Shown piece after piece: positions 51,331-62,699 of a DNA stretch of 64,000 nt (within the stretch, counting starts at the first letter, position 1; each line of letters starts with the position of its first letter). Where the stretch lies: contig NC_092194.1 in the NCBI RefSeq assembly GCF_043641665.1, positions 12,439,298 to 12,503,297 on the forward strand, read 5' to 3'. A program made the position numbers and the translations under genes. The stretch is from Enoplosus armatus. Lineage: Eukaryota; Chordata; Actinopteri; Centrarchiformes; Enoplosidae. Below the pieces are notes generated by a model. That model was not told the DNA's origin and did not search any database. It saw only the letters and a program-made list of their open reading frames with translations.

Positions 51331-53511
51331 AGGAATGATACAGAAAGGAATCCTGCCACAGTATTACTAAAGTTAGCCGGGTTCCCGTCTGAATGTAGTG
51401 CAAATTATGCATGATTTTCCAGATAACTGGCAAAAGAAAATACAAATTAATGCACTACCATTATGTCAACATTAGGAGTTGGTTAATTGAGATAAACAAT
51501 TGGGTGCCATTAAACCACTGCAGGGGAAGAGGGCACATCAAGATGACGTACTTTTAAAAGAGCCACAGTGGAAAATGTGATGGAAATATGACATTTGTTT
51601 GTTTCTTGTATTCATTTGAGGAACGTTTAAGTTTCCTCTTCGCTCCACGAGATGTTTTTGTCTGCTGCAATTATTTCGCTAGGTTCAGCAGTCACGTGCT
51701 TCATATACGTCATGATTTATTTGCTGAGTCTGTTTCCAGTCGCATTTTAGCTTTTAGCAATACACCAACTTTTCCACTTCATTTCAATTTGAGAATATGT
51801 TTAAAAACTGGTGGATGGAAACGCATTTATCAATAGGTAGAGAACTTTATCAATCCCTAAGTATCACCATAACATAACAAAGAGGGAGGTAAGAACAATA
51901 CAATAAAAATGCCAAATAACATGAAATAACAAATAGATTTTTTTTATCTAAGAGCAGAGCGTAAAAGTAGGACCATAATCTAAGTAAATTAGTTTGACCA
52001 TTGTTAACAATAACATCTATGCTCTTCTCTCAGACCATATGATTACTAGTTTATATGGTATTATGGGAAATGTATTAGTTCAGCATTTGGGGCTCTGATA
52101 AACCTCTGATAGAGATATCAACTTACTGCTGGACTCCCCGTCGTCTGTTGTCTGAGTCATCACAACGACAGTGAGCTGCAGACAAATGACATCTCCCCTC
52201 CACGTCTGGTTTACGGCCACCCCGCAGTCAAATATGACATGGATTTACTGTAACAGGAGATTAGGGCTTAACCAATATACCATGTGCTCACTAGACCTGG
52301 AATACTTTTGTGGAATAAGCACAGCAGACCAGTGAATGGCATTTAGCCAGTAATGGCTAATATGTGTGTCCAGATGTTGCCTCCCTGCGGAGCACAGAGA
52401 CAGACACTGAGCAGAACACCCTCCAGGACACAAGACCCGACACTGACTCATCAACATTAATCTCTGTGTGGAGGATATATAAGCTCCCTATATATCAACA
52501 TTGTAATGTAATATATAGCTGTGTTGTGTAATCGTTGCTGTATCAGAGGGATTGTGAATCACTGGCTGCAAGTTGCAGATTTGATTTAAGAATGATATTC
52601 TTATGATTTTTCTTTCTCTATTTGATGTTATAATCCAGTATTTGGCTCTGTGACGATTGGCCAATATTATATATTCTTTTAAACAAACGTGCAACTGAAA
52701 CTATTGTTATTCTCTCAAGGTGAAATAGATCAGAATCATATTTTAACTTTATTCTAAAATAAGAAACCAAAATAAAGTATCATGAAGTGATACCAAACAC
52801 TGCAAGCCCACAGATTTTCATCCTGGATATTAAAAGAAGATGAATGATGATTCACACATTTAAAAAATGTTTTAATGATGTTGGCCTGAACAAAGCTGAC
52901 TACAGCTGTTTCACTCCCGGCAGCAGTGGCAGTAATTGTATTAGTATTAGCAGTAATATTAATATTACTCGCAGTGGCAATATCAGCAGCAGTAATAAAA
53001 ATAGCGATAGTGTAATTTTCAACTTTTCAATCCTGGCAGAGGAGGGAGAAGTTTTGAATTTTAATTATTGCAATTAAAAGTGTTTAATGTGAATAATTGC
53101 TGAAGCCAGAGTGATTCAATTTCTTCTTTCAGCATTGATGTAATAATTTAATTATTACACCTGTCAGAAAGACATTTTAAAATATACCCTGTGGCTGCTT
53201 TGTCACACACCCGCCACAGTTGGCCACAGGAAACCTTGAAGAAATAATTTGATGAATAAAATAATTTATATGGGGACTGGTCACAATACAAGTACATACA
53301 TGATACATGATAAATGGCAGTTGCTGACAAAGTTTTAATGAAATATGAGTTTATGTTTCTGAGAGTTTCCTTTGTAGATGACCTGCCTTGCAGAAGATAA
53401 TGCAGCACTGAACAATTGTTCAGAAAAGTGACAAAACTGCTTTTTATTCTATTTTGGATCAATTGTTTTATTTTTTAACTACTTCAAGTCCCTGGGCAAC
53501 CAACATTTTGC

Positions 53512-53711
53512 TGGAATGTTTTCTGGAGCAAAAATCAGCAGTGGAGCGTGAAGCATGGGAGATGACGACTCTTAAAGACGTCACTAAAGCGGAGGACACA
53601 GAATCAAACATGACTCGGATCAAGATTACCACCGATGTAATGTCTAAGAAGCAGCAGCCGACTGTGTCTGTGATAGCCACATTTAAGCCTAATCTCCTGA
53701 AACAATTTTGA
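53512..53711 (+). pseudogene. Unidentified coding-like segment ending at TGA
   Basis: The frame gives LECFLEQKSAVEREAWEMTT, then KDVTKAEDTESNMTRIKITT and a basic/hydrophobic end before TGA. It has a hydrophilic, protein-like composition, but no conserved motif that I know and no clear splice structure. It could be chance. Confidence 0.2.
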
Positions 53712-54310
53712 GCCAAATAAAAACAACTCCATGGTAAAGATCTGACCAATCAAAAACCGGAAGACACAACTGTAACCTGGTCTCAGACCTCTCTTTCTAG
53801 TCTTGTTTCTGTCATCTTTTAATGGCTAGTCTTTCTCTAGTCTGTCTTGCTTGAAGACAGCTATTTTAAATGCTGCCCAGTATGTCATTATGACTTCTTT
53901 CCAGGGGGACCTGGCTAACTTTAGTTAGCTTTCTGATCCGCTGTTTGTTTAGACTCCCTGATGTTGGAACTCACATGCACCAGCTGAAGTGTGCTGCGGA
54001 CTTAATGTGTGAAAGATTTCCTTTACTGCGCAGTATTGCTGTGAGAAGAAGCTCTAAGCCCCTCTCTTAGCTTTTCCTCTGGAAATTAGTTAGTGGCCTT
54101 GTTGCACATGTAGCTTGTGAAGTTGTGTTTATTTCTGTGGGTGGATTCGTACCGGTGTTTTGTATGTTGTCCTTGGGCTCCCTGGTGAGAGCAGCGCTTT
54201 CTAAAGTGTTTTCAAAAGTGTCTGGCAGTTGCCTTGAATAAGTCTCCCTGTAATATTTCTCAAAGGTTTTTTTTTCCTCCTATAGTTTCTCTAGAGTTTT
54301 TCCTGTTTCT

Positions 54311-54368
54311 TGAATCAGAATCAGAATCAGAATCAGAAATACTTTATTGATCCCCGGGGGGAAATTGT
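54311..54368 (+). repeat. LINE/SINE 3'-tail-like fragment with (ATCAGA)n
   Basis: Four hexamer units of ATCAGA lead into AATACTTTATTGATCCCC and GGGGGAAATTG, a 3' end common to many teleost retroelements. Only the tail is left. Confidence 0.6.
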
Positions 54369-56632
54369 ACAAAATACTGAAATATGGAGTGAAAGTCTGA
54401 AACTGCTGCTATGAGAAAGCGAGAACTGACTGCAGGGTGTATGCGTCGATGCATGTATAAAAGATGATCCTATCACGTTGCCATCTGATTTAAACCAAAG
54501 AAATCTCTAGTTGAATCTCTTTAAAGTCAGTGTTGATGTTGACAGGCTGAGTTCATTGGACCTGGCCAATATTGACTAAGTGTCTGTGTTCAGCAGATGT
54601 ACAAGAGGTGTGATATTGCAGCATTCATTGGTAATCTTCACTACGTCTGACCAATCTTGTTATTTGTGTGGCTCATGTGTTTCTTCTTTCTCTTGACAAA
54701 TAAGAGTGTGACCACCTGCTCGCTATGAATTACCTTGTGATAACTTAACAAGGTGCAGCAAATTGGAAAAGCTCTAAATCTTACCGTGCGCTCCAGACCT
54801 CATCACTCCAAGTCCTGTCTCAATTGTTCGTGCCTGTTGAAGCACCGGCTTGAGTTGAGTGTATTTTGAACACAACGTATGTTTTGTAGTTTGTCTCTCA
54901 GATAACTTTACAGCTATTCAGCTATTAAACACTGATTTCATCGAGGGTCTCGACATGCCAATAGCTCAGTCAGTCAACCCTGCTTTGTTAGACTTGAACA
55001 TGATCTGTAGTGAATTTGAATATTTTCTATTTGGAACACCATCAGAAACCATCCTCACTGTTTACTCTTCACAATGAATTCTTACCTGTAAAACTTATTA
55101 CATCATTAAAAATGCTCGGACTGAACACCTCATTCAAGTCTAATGGCAGACACCAAAGCAGTCGATACTTCATGAAATAACCCATGCAAACTGGTGTTAG
55201 CCACCCTGCTGCAGCAGCAATGTCATGAAGCTGGCCATAAGCCCAATAATGCTGCACAGATATCTCGCTGCCAACAGCAGATCAGTGTGATGAGATGTTA
55301 AAAGCCCTGTTCTGAGGTGTTGAACAGATTCAACTACATACAGTTTAAAATAATGTACCCTGTCGTGACAGTTGCTGCTCAAAGGGATATTTAAACTTGC
55401 AGTGGCACTGGGTAAAAGGTTAGGGGGTGCAGGTACAATGTTTTTGTTTTTGGGCTCTCTGATTAGTTCGTGGGAAAATATTCTGAGAAAAGAAAGCGGT
55501 TGTTAAAAGAGGGCAGTTCTTCAAACACCTCACAAGCAACCAACAGAGACTGTTTTCAACATTCTTGAAAGTTTTATGAGCCTTCAGACATCAGCCAGGA
55601 CACATTTAAAATGATCCTGGCCCCTTTTTACAGAAAAAATAAACACATCTGGGAGATTTCTAACCACAGCAGAAGAATATATTTCTCTGGACCCCACAAG
55701 TGGAAGTGAAGTTACTCCGGATTCTGATTCATGTCGTGAAGTGTTGTGAGCCCTGGTGTCCCCTCACCCTGACAGGCAGGAGGCTGTGTGTGTGTGTGTG
55801 TTGAGGGTCTCTGATGTTATTTTAAATCTGAAAACAAAAAGTCACAATTCTAAGAAATTAAATCTTACATGTTTCACAATTTTCACATGTTCTCATCTCC
55901 AAATTCAGATTTTAACTTCAGAAATATGACTTTTCCTTCAACCATGTGACATTTGCTGGAAAGAGTGACTTTTCTCCCCTAAAATCAACAACTTCAGACT
56001 TTTTATTTCAGATATCTGACTTAATCAGAATGTATCCTTTTCACAGATTCCTGACTTTATTTTATCGGAAAGCATTTTTTCTGGAATTTTCTCAAAATGT
56101 GACTTCTTTCATGTGGCATGATGTAACTTCTCCATCTCTGAATCTTACCTTACTTTACAGAGTCAGACGCCATCTGATTTATCACATTATTTACTAAAAG
56201 GCAGAATAATATGATTTAAAACATCTGCAGAGTTTAAACGTGAGTGTAACATAACTTCTCAGTTACTGTGAGCTAACATTGGTCCTCATGGACTGATGTG
56301 ACATTGCATCAGGACAAACAGTTGACTGTTGACATGTGTTGGTGACTATATCAGTTAAGGGATCAGTGGTTATACAGGCCAGTCCTTAAAGTGGAGTCAT
56401 CTGCTGAAAGTCCTCCAGCAAAAACACTCATTGTCGTTGCAGTAGAAAAGTCTGCAGCTCCAGCTTTAGTCAGTTCTCACACACGATATGCAAGAATAAT
56501 TAAACCATTTCACTCGTCACACATCATGAGCGTTTGGATTGAAACTTTAATTTTAACAGTGTGATGATAAAACAATACGAGCGACTCTCTCCCAGTAACG
56601 CACTGCTGTGCCGCTCCCTTGGCTTTTGGCTG

Positions 56633-56738
56633 TGACTCAAAGCTGTGGAGTTGACAGAAGGTAATCCCCACCATGTGAGGCCTCGGCCCCAGTTTGGAGG
56701 CGGGGTGTGATTCATTCAAATCTGCCGGTGCTATAAAA
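56633..56738 (+). promoter_or_regulatory. dio3: dio3 core promoter (TATA box, GC box, AP-1-like site)
   Basis: A TATA box (TATAAAA, 56732-56738) lies 86 bases before the first in-frame ATG, so transcription should begin near 56762 and give a 5' UTR of about 60 bases. Upstream are a GGCGGGG box (56699-56705) and a perfect AP-1 consensus TGACTCA (56633-56639). AP-1 and GC boxes fit the known growth-factor and MAP-kinase inducibility of mammalian D3, but their use here is inferred. Confidence 0.8.
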
Positions 56739-56823
56739 AGAGGGGAAGTTGCAAGTAACCCAACTTCAACCCACAAGATCGTGGCACAGCGCAAGACCAT
56801 TCGGGTCGTTATTCCAAGTGATA

Positions 56824-57609
56824 ATGAATACTATTAAAGCCATTAAAAATGCAATAGTCTGTCTCGTCTTGCTGCCCCGTTTTCTGATGGCAGCAGTCAT
56901 GTTTTGGCTGCTTGACTTCTTATGCATAAGGAAAAGGGTTTTCTTCAGGATGAAGGAGCAGGAGGGCGATGCCATCGATCCCCCTCTATGCATATCGGAC
57001 TCCAATCGTCTCTTCAGCCTGGAATCCCTCAAGGCAGTGTGGCACGGCCACAAACTTGACTTTCTGAAAGCAGCGCATCTCGGACACGGAGCACCCAACA
57101 CCGAAGTTGTTCAGCTGGAGGATCAGCGGCGCAGCCGCATCCTCGATTACGCAAAGGACAAGAGACCGCTCATCCTCAACTTTGGCAGCTGCACCTGACC
57201 ACCGTTCATGGCGCGTCTGAAGGCTTTCCAGGGAGTCGTGCAGCAGAACGCAGATATAGCAGACTCTGTAGTTGTGTATATCGAGGAAGCGCACCCCTCC
57301 GACGGCTGGATGAGCACAGACGCGCCCTATCAGATCCCCAAACACCGGTGTCTGGAGGACCGGCTGAGCGCTGCGCAGCTGATGCACCTGGAGGTTCCCG
57401 GCTGCCTGGTCGTGGTCGACAGCATGGAAAACTCCTCCAACGCTGCGTACGGAGCTTATTTCGACAGACTTTACATTCTGCAGGAGGGGAAGATAGTTTA
57501 CCAGGGTGGCAGAGGACCTGAGGGGTATCGGATCACAGAGCTCAGAGACTGGCTGGATCAATACAGAGACAGGCTGGACAAATCCAGCAATCTAGTTATT
57601 AATGTGTAG
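56824..57609 (+). CDS. dio3: Type 3 iodothyronine deiodinase (selenoprotein D3)
   Basis: Removes an inner-ring iodine from T4 and T3, producing inactive reverse T3 and T2. It is an integral membrane enzyme with a thioredoxin-like catalytic domain. One uninterrupted exon encodes 261 residues if TGA at 57196-57198 is read as selenocysteine 125. Residues 10-35 form the single transmembrane segment, followed by basic IRKR. The active site reads NFGSCT-Sec-PPF. The two histidines important in human D3 (32 and 49 residues after Sec) are present at H157 in [11 protein letters not shown] and H174 in [19 protein letters not shown] and [10 protein letters not shown] are typical of D3. The ATG was chosen because it follows the TATA box and starts a canonical teleost-like N-terminus. 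The human protein has a longer N-terminal extension. An automated caller would wrongly split this gene at the TGA. Teleost a/b copy not assigned. Confidence 0.97.
57196..57198 (+). other. dio3: Selenocysteine TGA codon of dio3
   Basis: The TGA lies between the codons for SCT and PPF, at the position of Sec in all vertebrate deiodinases. Coding sequence continues in the same frame for a further 136 sense codons to a TAG stop, and a SECIS element follows downstream. Confidence 0.97.
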
Positions 57610-58140
57610 ATTAACTCTCATCTTTTTAGAGCTGCTATGACGAAAATAAAAATCCCATTATTATAACTCCAATTAGATAGATGTCCTCCGTCAATAATGG
57701 TTTAAGTGTATTTATTTTTGATATGGTTGGATCAAAGTAATTTGTAGGATGTACCGCAGTAGGCTCCTTCATGACATATTGGACATCTATACATCCTGTT
57801 AGGATCCACCCCCGAAAAGGTTAGTTTGTCTGGACCTTCTTTGTGAACAAAAGTATTTGTGTGTCAGAAGTTTTGTTTTTATTTCTACTCCTCGTGTAAA
57901 TGCGCCTTTGATGACTCAGTCAGGACCTGGAGATGTGCGCGTCACCGTGCTCCTCAGTATTGTTGTGAAGTTCGGTTTTTTAAACGGGCTGAATCCAGAG
58001 AACCGATACTGATGTTTTTCATACTGGAGATCACGGTGAAGGTGCAGCTCTCTGCCCTGCATGGCACAACTGTTTCTGTAAATACTGTTCCGTTTTATGG
58101 ATATATTTTTCATACAATAAAATGCTTTGATCTACTCCTT
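57610..58140 (+). other. dio3: dio3 3' UTR and poly(A) signal
   Basis: The UTR contains the SECIS hairpin and ends near an AATAAA at 58116-58121, about 90 bases after the SECIS. A second AATAAA-like signal at about 58335 could give a longer form. Confidence 0.75.
57950..58029 (+). promoter_or_regulatory. dio3: SECIS element (form 2-like) of dio3
   Basis: Folded by hand. Stem I pairs CAGTAT (57955-57960) with ATACTG (58021-58026) and extends with CTC/GAG past a 2-base bulge. The non-Watson-Crick quartet is GTGA (57965-57968) opposite TGAT (58010-58013). After three mismatched positions, helix II pairs TCGGTTTTTT (57972-57981) with AGAGAACCGA (57997-58006), ten pairs including two G-U. The conserved apical AAA is 57982-57984, 13 bases after the quartet, and GGG/TCC can form a mini-stem. 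This recruits the SBP2 and eEFSec machinery that reads the upstream TGA as selenocysteine. It lies about 340 bases after the stop codon. Confidence 0.88.
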
Positions 58141-58499
58141 CATTGCAGGCCTATTTTCTTTAACACACAATACTTTAATTGTGTAATTTTCATTATTGTT
58201 TGCATGCAAAGTGGGGAGCTGGTGTGTTTTCTCTTTTCATTCTCTTACAATAACAGCATGATGTGCATAGATTTTACAGTAATTTGGTATCTTATAGTAA
58301 GAAGACAAAAGGATGAATGTTCAATTTCCTGCACAATAAAGCACAACAGGCCTCTCATGGATTCCTCCAGAAATCTCCTTTATGTAGTGGAGCCCCTGAA
58401 ATTGGTGTGGAGAAGCAGAAAATATGAAATCACTTTAAAAAAAAGAAGCTAAGATCTCCCAAAATCTCCAAGCAGAAAAAAGCCTTTAAAAACAGCAAT

Positions 58500-58620
58500 T
58501 ATTGCATTATTTTAATGCAGATTCTTGCTGATTCAATTAAAACCAACGTATTCCCAAAGTGAAAAACAACAAAAACCTTCAAACTTACATTTTTTTTCAA
58601 GAGCATTGTCGAATTTTGGC
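58500..58620. other. Two small hairpins downstream of dio3
   Basis: TGCATTA/TAATGCA with a 3-base loop (58503-58519) and AGCATTG/CAATGCT with an 11-base loop (around 58602-58626). Neither has a SECIS core. Either may be chance in AT-rich DNA. Confidence 0.4.
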
Positions 58621-59857
58621 AATGCTTTTTAATTTGACATCATTTTTCTCAACTTAAATAATATATTGTGTTTAATTAGTTGTCAGGCACCTTTTTAAAA
58701 CTGTACAGCTGGTGATTATAGGTGCTCGGTTAATACTGCGGCGAAAAAGCCATGCTTTGTTCTCCACAGCCCCTTCCTAAGCTATTGACCTGTCACAATT
58801 AAATGAGGATAATCACACTTGATCCTATTATGCTGAGTGATATATCCACCTATAAGGGTCTAAACACACACATGTTTTCAGGGCTTAGCGCACCGATCCC
58901 AGAGCAGCAAAGCAGCGTTAGGAAGTGAAGGCATTTAACTGTGTGGACATTCCCCCTCAGTAACGCACTTACATACTGAAACTCTCTGCAGTGATTTAAT
59001 GCTCCCATCAGCCTTCAGCATAAACTCACGCTAAATACCATGAAAATCACCATGTTAGTAAACGTGCAAAAAAGTTCTTTAGTTTTACTGGAAAAGGATT
59101 TCATTCAGCTTTGTAGTCGACACCATCTAAAACTGAAGGAAAATCCCTTCAGAGGCTTCAGACACGAGTCGCGATGCAATGAAGACAACAGGGGGGCCAT
59201 GCCTCAGACACAGATGACTCAGGGAAGACAATAACGCTGACACAACCTGTATGTGGAGCAACAGCTTGTCAGATGCTTTGGTTCTCTGTGTCTCCTGCGT
59301 TCACAACTTGGACGTAAATCACTGCAGACACAACACAACAGGGTTTTAGAAACTCAAACGTACTGGCAACACAAGGATGCTCATTGATGTTTTAGTGTGT
59401 GTGGGTAATCTTACCTGAAAAACTGTGCTTATGAATCACAGCTTTGAAACAACTTTGAGTCAACTCGTCCGCTATAAATATCACTTGACGTTTGAAATTA
59501 GTGGTTGTATTAACATTGACTGAAATGAGAGAAAGTTTTTGTCACTGGTCCAGAAAACAGGATCTCTGTGTCTCATCAGGTCTGAGACGTGGCAGCAAAA
59601 TGCATCACATCCTTCCAGTTTTTGAGTCCCTCGCCAACAGCGCTCATGTGTTCCTGTGGAGTTAGAAATCTCAGCTTCTGCAGCCAATCCACGTGCCCAC
59701 TCCACACTAGTCCTTGACACATATGAGGAGGCATGTTGCTGAACAACGGAACAGCATAAAACTACGACTGTGGCACGTTTACTTACAGGAACATGTCAAC
59801 AGTTTCAGTGGTACTTAAGTTGGAGATACAGACAGCTCCAGTACCTGCGCCCTAAAG

Positions 59858-60221
59858 CAGTGGTTCCCAACCTGGGTGTTGGGACCCTCTATAGGGGTCA
59901 CAGGATAAATCTAAGGGGTCATCTGAGGATTTGCAGCATTTCTCTTCAGACATTTATGTTGAGGATGGGAAAGCATAAAGAAATGATGCTACACAAAACT
60001 CTATTCATTTTTTTAGATGTTTGTCTAATATTTGCTTTTTTTCTTGTAAATTAATAGAAAACTTGACCTCTTCTGGCCTCTAAATATTATTCCAATAAAA
60101 CTGGATAAAAAAAAAAATCACCTTGGTTGAACTGAATATGATGATAGGTTCGCAGCATGCAATGGGTCACAAGTAGACTTTACTTTAAGAGGTCATAAGC
60201 CACAAATGTTTGGAGCCATGG
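59858..60221. mobile_element. hAT-type MITE with CAGTGGTTCCCAACCTGGG terminus
   Basis: The left end CAGTGGTTCCCAACCTGGG is the classic terminus of non-autonomous hAT elements in vertebrates. The right end GTTTGGAGCCATGG is a decayed inverted counterpart. Internal GGGGTCACAGG and GGGTCACAAG blocks are also typical. No transposase. Confidence 0.7.
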
Positions 60222-60229
60222 TAACAGGA

Positions 60230-62540
60230 AAAGAGAATAAGAAAATATGTTGCTGGTCTTGACTGCAGGGGTTCTACAGTGACCTTATTTTGCTCATCTG
60301 GAACGCATTTAACACACAAACATACAGTATTTATGTGGAGCTGACAGCTGACAGACGGGGTACCTGCCTAAATGAAGTATAACTTGTTTCCAGTGTGCAC
60401 ACATGAAAAGAAACCCCTACTGGAATTCTTTGAATCTGGATGCTTTCCATGTGCGATTTTCCATGGATGTTGAGTTTAATCTGCCAGTGGAGAGGCAGAC
60501 GGGAACAAAGGGTTAAGGGTCTCCAGCTGGGGGGTGGGTAATTTTAACTTTTGCTGTTCTGTTTTGTTTTATGACTTGGAGGGAGCAGCACAGGTCTGCT
60601 GAGGTGAGGGCCCCTCTCTCCCCAGGGTCATAACTCCACAAATGAATATGTGGTGGTGGGGAGCCGGGGGCCTCGGGACGCAAGAAGGTTTCAGTTGAAC
60701 CCGATTCAGGTTTAACATGTTAACATTTAACTGTGATTTAAACAATCTTCTTTATACCGGTATAAATAAACTCCTGAGCCTCTTTCTGGCTCAGGAGACA
60801 TGTTTCAAAACTCAGGAGGACAGTTTTAACACTGTGGCCTTTTTGTTTTCCAGGAATACAGACACTATTAGAGAACTGTAAGTTCTGTTATGCATGAAAG
60901 TTTATTCGGGAGCTTTTATCAGAGCAATGGTTACAGCGTTGTCACAAGTATTAACTGAATCAGGCGTTTAGTGCCAAGAAAGAAAAGAAGAAACAAGAGT
61001 CAAGAAAAGATTGTAATCCATATGCAATCCATGCTGATTAACATTCAAGTTATCATTTAAACGTATATAACTGCTGCCAGATATTCAGATCTACTGGTCT
61101 GTCATATTTTTAAGGCTAGTCTTTGTAGGTCAGGGATGCGCAGTAACACAACAGGAGTCTCTGAGACATTTTCCAATAAAGTTCAGTCTGGAGTGAGAAA
61201 TGGTTGGATGTAGCACAGAAAACATAACACTGAATCACTGAAATGGTGAACTGAAATGGTGCAGCGACAAAGTGGGAAATAATCTGTTTTGTGGGACAGG
61301 CAGCACTTATCCTTGACTTCTGTATTTATCTTTATTGTTGTTTGGATGAGGACCTAAATACCAGGAAACATTAGTTTTCACGTTGTTACACTGATTTGTT
61401 GTTTTTGTACATTACATCTTCTTTTTGTGAACATGATATTGGTATGAAATCACACTAAATAGAGATATGAAATACAACAATCCTGAAACCAGAGTTTTGT
61501 TCAGGTATTTTAGAGATATTACTGAATATTGACAACAGTCACATTTAACGTGTAAAAACAAAATGTAGTGTTTTCAATGCAGTGAAATGCATCAGTTCAT
61601 GCGGAACTCCTGACTACAGCCGTCCTGCGTCTGTCCCCCTTTAGATGGATGACACCTTGTGGTCGCACTCTGCATCACCTCTCAAACTGTAAGACTGAAA
61701 CCTTCCTCTGCTCAGCTCTCTATACTGCTGACTCTCACTTATGCTGACTGAAATTCAAAATATATGTATTTTACCGTTTAACATATCTGTCCACACAGGT
61801 ATCCTAGGCATAATATATATAATATATTATAATCTGAACACCAGATAGTGAACTGGACTCATTGGCCAAGTTGAAATTCATTCATTTTTTAATATAAAGG
61901 GGTTCCAACAAAATTGCTTCACATCCTGCACAGCCAGTACATATGGCCTATATTAGGCCTCTTCTCAGGGCAGTGTGGGGTGTACAAAATGTGATTTGTT
62001 GACATCTTCTCACCACAGTCTCTTGGTTTTGTTGCATCTGTCAGGGCGGGACAACTTACAACAGTAGGCAGGCAAGGAGGAAATCTTATTATCACACACT
62101 TTTCTGCCATTAGCGTCTGTCAAGCTTTCCGCCAAGCAGTGTCCCACTATGTCTGCTGCTTTTATTATGTCACCATGTAGTTATATATAAACAAACAGTA
62201 TTTCCTGAATGAGAGGTCAGTCCCATCCCTCTCTCCAACTTGGCCGGATGTCGGAGAGAGGCTTGTCATTTCCCCTTTTTCAAGGTTAAATCAGCTTGAG
62301 TTCTGCGCAGCGCGAAAGACGAGCTGAAGCGAATACGTCGCACCCTGTTGGACATAGAAGTTACTGGGTAGAGAAATCTCATCTGACCTGCCTTTATCTT
62401 TCTTATTGGTACATAGTTTAGTGATTCCCAGCTGAGGTCCCCTCAACTTACACCTAACTAGACATCTAATCATCCAGAGTGTGTGAGTGTGCAGGGTCTT
62501 TGATACCCAGAGATGTGATGTGATATAACTATACAAACCA
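60230..62540. other. Intergenic DNA downstream of dio3, no gene supported
   Basis: No splice-bounded coding sequence or known motif found. The short frames on the minus strand (61919-62110 and those overlapping the CA run) lack support. Confidence 0.55.
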
Positions 62541-62545
62541 GTGTC

Positions 62546-62546
<1 letters not shown>

Positions 62547-62619
<73 letters not shown>
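62547..62619 (+). repeat. (AC)36 microsatellite
   Basis: A perfect AC run of 73 bases, the longest simple repeat in the window. Two minus-strand frames made of Cys-Val repeats are translations of it. Confidence 0.98.
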
Positions 62620-62620
<1 letters not shown>

Positions 62621-62699
62621 CGAGATGCAAACAAGTAAGTTTCAGTGCAAATCACTAAACACTCAACACTAAACAATTCACACAACTTTTCCCCAATAC

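Noticed and set aside
56749..56823. N-terminal extension of dio3 from an upstream TTG
   Set aside because: There is no ATG upstream, and the stretch overlaps the expected transcription start after the TATA box. The ATG at 56824 is the normal teleost start.
56986..57561. 191-codon minus-strand frame opposite dio3
   Set aside because: It is the mirror of the GC-rich, strongly constrained dio3 coding sequence. It has no splice or promoter signals of its own, and mammalian DIO3OS is non-coding.
57910..57945. ATGACTCAG region as the SECIS core
   Set aside because: No AA motif at the right distance and no helix II; the fold at 57950-58029 satisfies all core features.
57859..58452. 197-codon + strand frame after dio3
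   Set aside because: It starts inside the dio3 3' UTR, runs through the SECIS hairpin and past the poly(A) signal. Its Cys/Phe/Ile-rich composition looks random.
62291..62685. Minus-strand frames with long Cys-Val runs
   Set aside because: Translation of a CA dinucleotide microsatellite.
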